Origin: an uncultured beta proteobacterium
Lineage (GTDB): Bacteria > Pseudomonadota > Gammaproteobacteria > Burkholderiales > Rhodocyclaceae
DNA length: 6,744 bases
Assembly: GCA_903930395.1 (NCBI GenBank)
Contig: CAIYYE010000567.1
Location: forward strand, 1-6,744
Direction of reading: 5' to 3'
In this document: one piece after another, positions 6,130 through 6,744 of the stretch
Numbering within the stretch: position 1 is the first letter of the stretch
Layout: each line of letters starts with the position of its first letter
Translations under genes and position numbers: made by a program
The notes under the pieces: generated by a model
The model's input: only the letters and a program-made list of their open reading frames with translations
The model's database searches: none
Told to the model about the DNA's origin: nothing

Positions 6130-6744
6130 GGCGCATGACTTCCTCGATCTCGGCGACCGTTTTCGGCGCCGTCGTGAATACGTCGCAGCCGGTTTCAGTG
6201 ACCCGCACATCGTCCTCGATGCGGATGCCGATGCCGGCCAGGGCGGGCGGGATGTCGGCGCCGGGACGGATGTAGAGGCCGGGTTCGACGGTCAGGGTCA
6301 TGCCCGGCGCGAGGGATGTCCAGGCGTCGCCGACCTTGTATTCGCCGGCATCATGGACGTCGAGGCCGAGCCAGTGGCCGGTGCGGTGCATGTAGAAGCG
6401 GCGGAAATCACCCTTCTCGATCAGGTTGTCGACGTCGCCCGTGAGCAACTTGAGATCAACCAGGCCTTGGGTCAGGACGCGCACGGCGGCGTCGTGGCCT
6501 TCCATGAAATGACGCCCGGGGGCGGTCGCTGCGATGGCGGCGGCCTGGGCGGCGAGGACGATTTGGTAAACGTCGCGCTGCGCAGCGTTGAAGCGGCCAT
6601 TGACCGGGAAGCTGCGGGTGATGTCGGCGGCGTAGCCGGCAACTTCGCAGCCGGCATCGATGAGAACCAGGGTGTTGTCGTTGAGGATCTTGTCGTTGGC
6701 CACGTAATGCAGCACGCAGGCATTCGCCCCGCCGGCGACGATGG
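6122..6744 (-). CDS. pepP: Xaa-Pro aminopeptidase P, C-terminal part (5' end outside window)
   Basis: PepP is a cytoplasmic Mn-dependent aminopeptidase that removes an N-terminal residue preceding proline. The window holds the last 206 residues and the stop, of about 440 in the family; the frame is open at the right edge, so the true start is not visible. The pita-bread catalytic domain is essentially complete in its metal site: the two Asp in LIDAGCEVAGYAADITRSF, the His in GHWLGLDVHD, the Glu in LTVEPGLYI and the Glu in GIRIEDDV. The extra histidines of MHRTGHWLGLDVH, which help substrate binding, are kept too. The last codons overlap ubiH by 8 bases (ATGACTGA), suggesting translational coupling. 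The pepP-ubiH pairing is well conserved in proteobacteria, although no direct role of PepP in quinone synthesis is established. Confidence 0.96.
   Translation of the reverse strand, partial: IVAGGANACVLHYVANDKILNDNTLVLIDAGCEVAGYAADITRSFPVNGRFNAAQRDVYQIVLAAQAAAIAATAPGRHFMEGHDAAVRVLTQGLVDLKLLTGDVDNLIEKGDFRRFYMHRTGHWLGLDVHDAGEYKVGDAWTSLAPGMTLTVEPGLYIRPGADIPPALAGIGIRIEDDVRVTETGCDVFTTAPKTVAEIEEVMRHD

Noticed and set aside
5227..6138. Plus-strand open frame of 303 codons opposite ubiH
   Set aside because: It is antisense to a fully conserved ubiH, and its length is explained by the GC-rich codon bias.
6130..6210. 27-residue N-terminal extension of ubiH
   Set aside because: The extension is an Arg/Ser-rich out-of-frame reading of pepP. 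Starting at 6129 gives the normal UbiH N-terminus a few residues before GAGPVG.

Overview
The window is a gene-dense, high-GC (roughly 60 to 65 % by eye) stretch of bacterial chromosome. All seven recognisable genes lie on the minus strand, so transcription runs from the right end to the left. Protein similarities and gene order point to a betaproteobacterium, most plausibly of the Rhodocyclales type (Dechloromonas/Azonexus-like). The clues are a short 77-residue Fis, dusB-fis followed directly by purH, pepP-ubiH, and a menaquinone prenyltransferase beside a ubiquinone gene. The taxonomic call is inference; no rRNA or other marker is present.

In transcription order the layout is as follows. 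The end of pepP (Xaa-Pro aminopeptidase, 5' end outside the window) overlaps ubiH (flavin hydroxylase of ubiquinone synthesis) by 8 bases. A 67-base gap leads to a MenA-type prenyltransferase, and a 69-base gap leads to dusB (tRNA dihydrouridine synthase). dusB overlaps fis (nucleoid protein) by 4 bases. A 91-base gap with a heptamer tandem repeat and inverted repeats leads to purH (the last two steps to IMP). A 126-base gap with a 68-base palindromic element leads to purD (GAR synthetase, whose 3' end is cut by the window edge).

The genes form two themes. pepP-ubiH-menA is a quinone-linked block, and the ubiH/menA adjacency hints at an organism using both ubiquinone and (demethyl)menaquinone. 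dusB-fis-purH-purD links tRNA modification, a growth-phase DNA-binding protein and purine synthesis, all demands of rapid growth. Coding sequence fills nearly everything, and no gap exceeds about 130 bases.

I see no phage, transposase, CRISPR, rRNA or tRNA gene, and no convincing new multi-gene system. The least explained sequence is in the two gaps flanking purH: the palindrome before purD, and the heptamer array plus inverted repeat before purH. Both look like candidate dispersed intergenic repeats or leader RNA structures.
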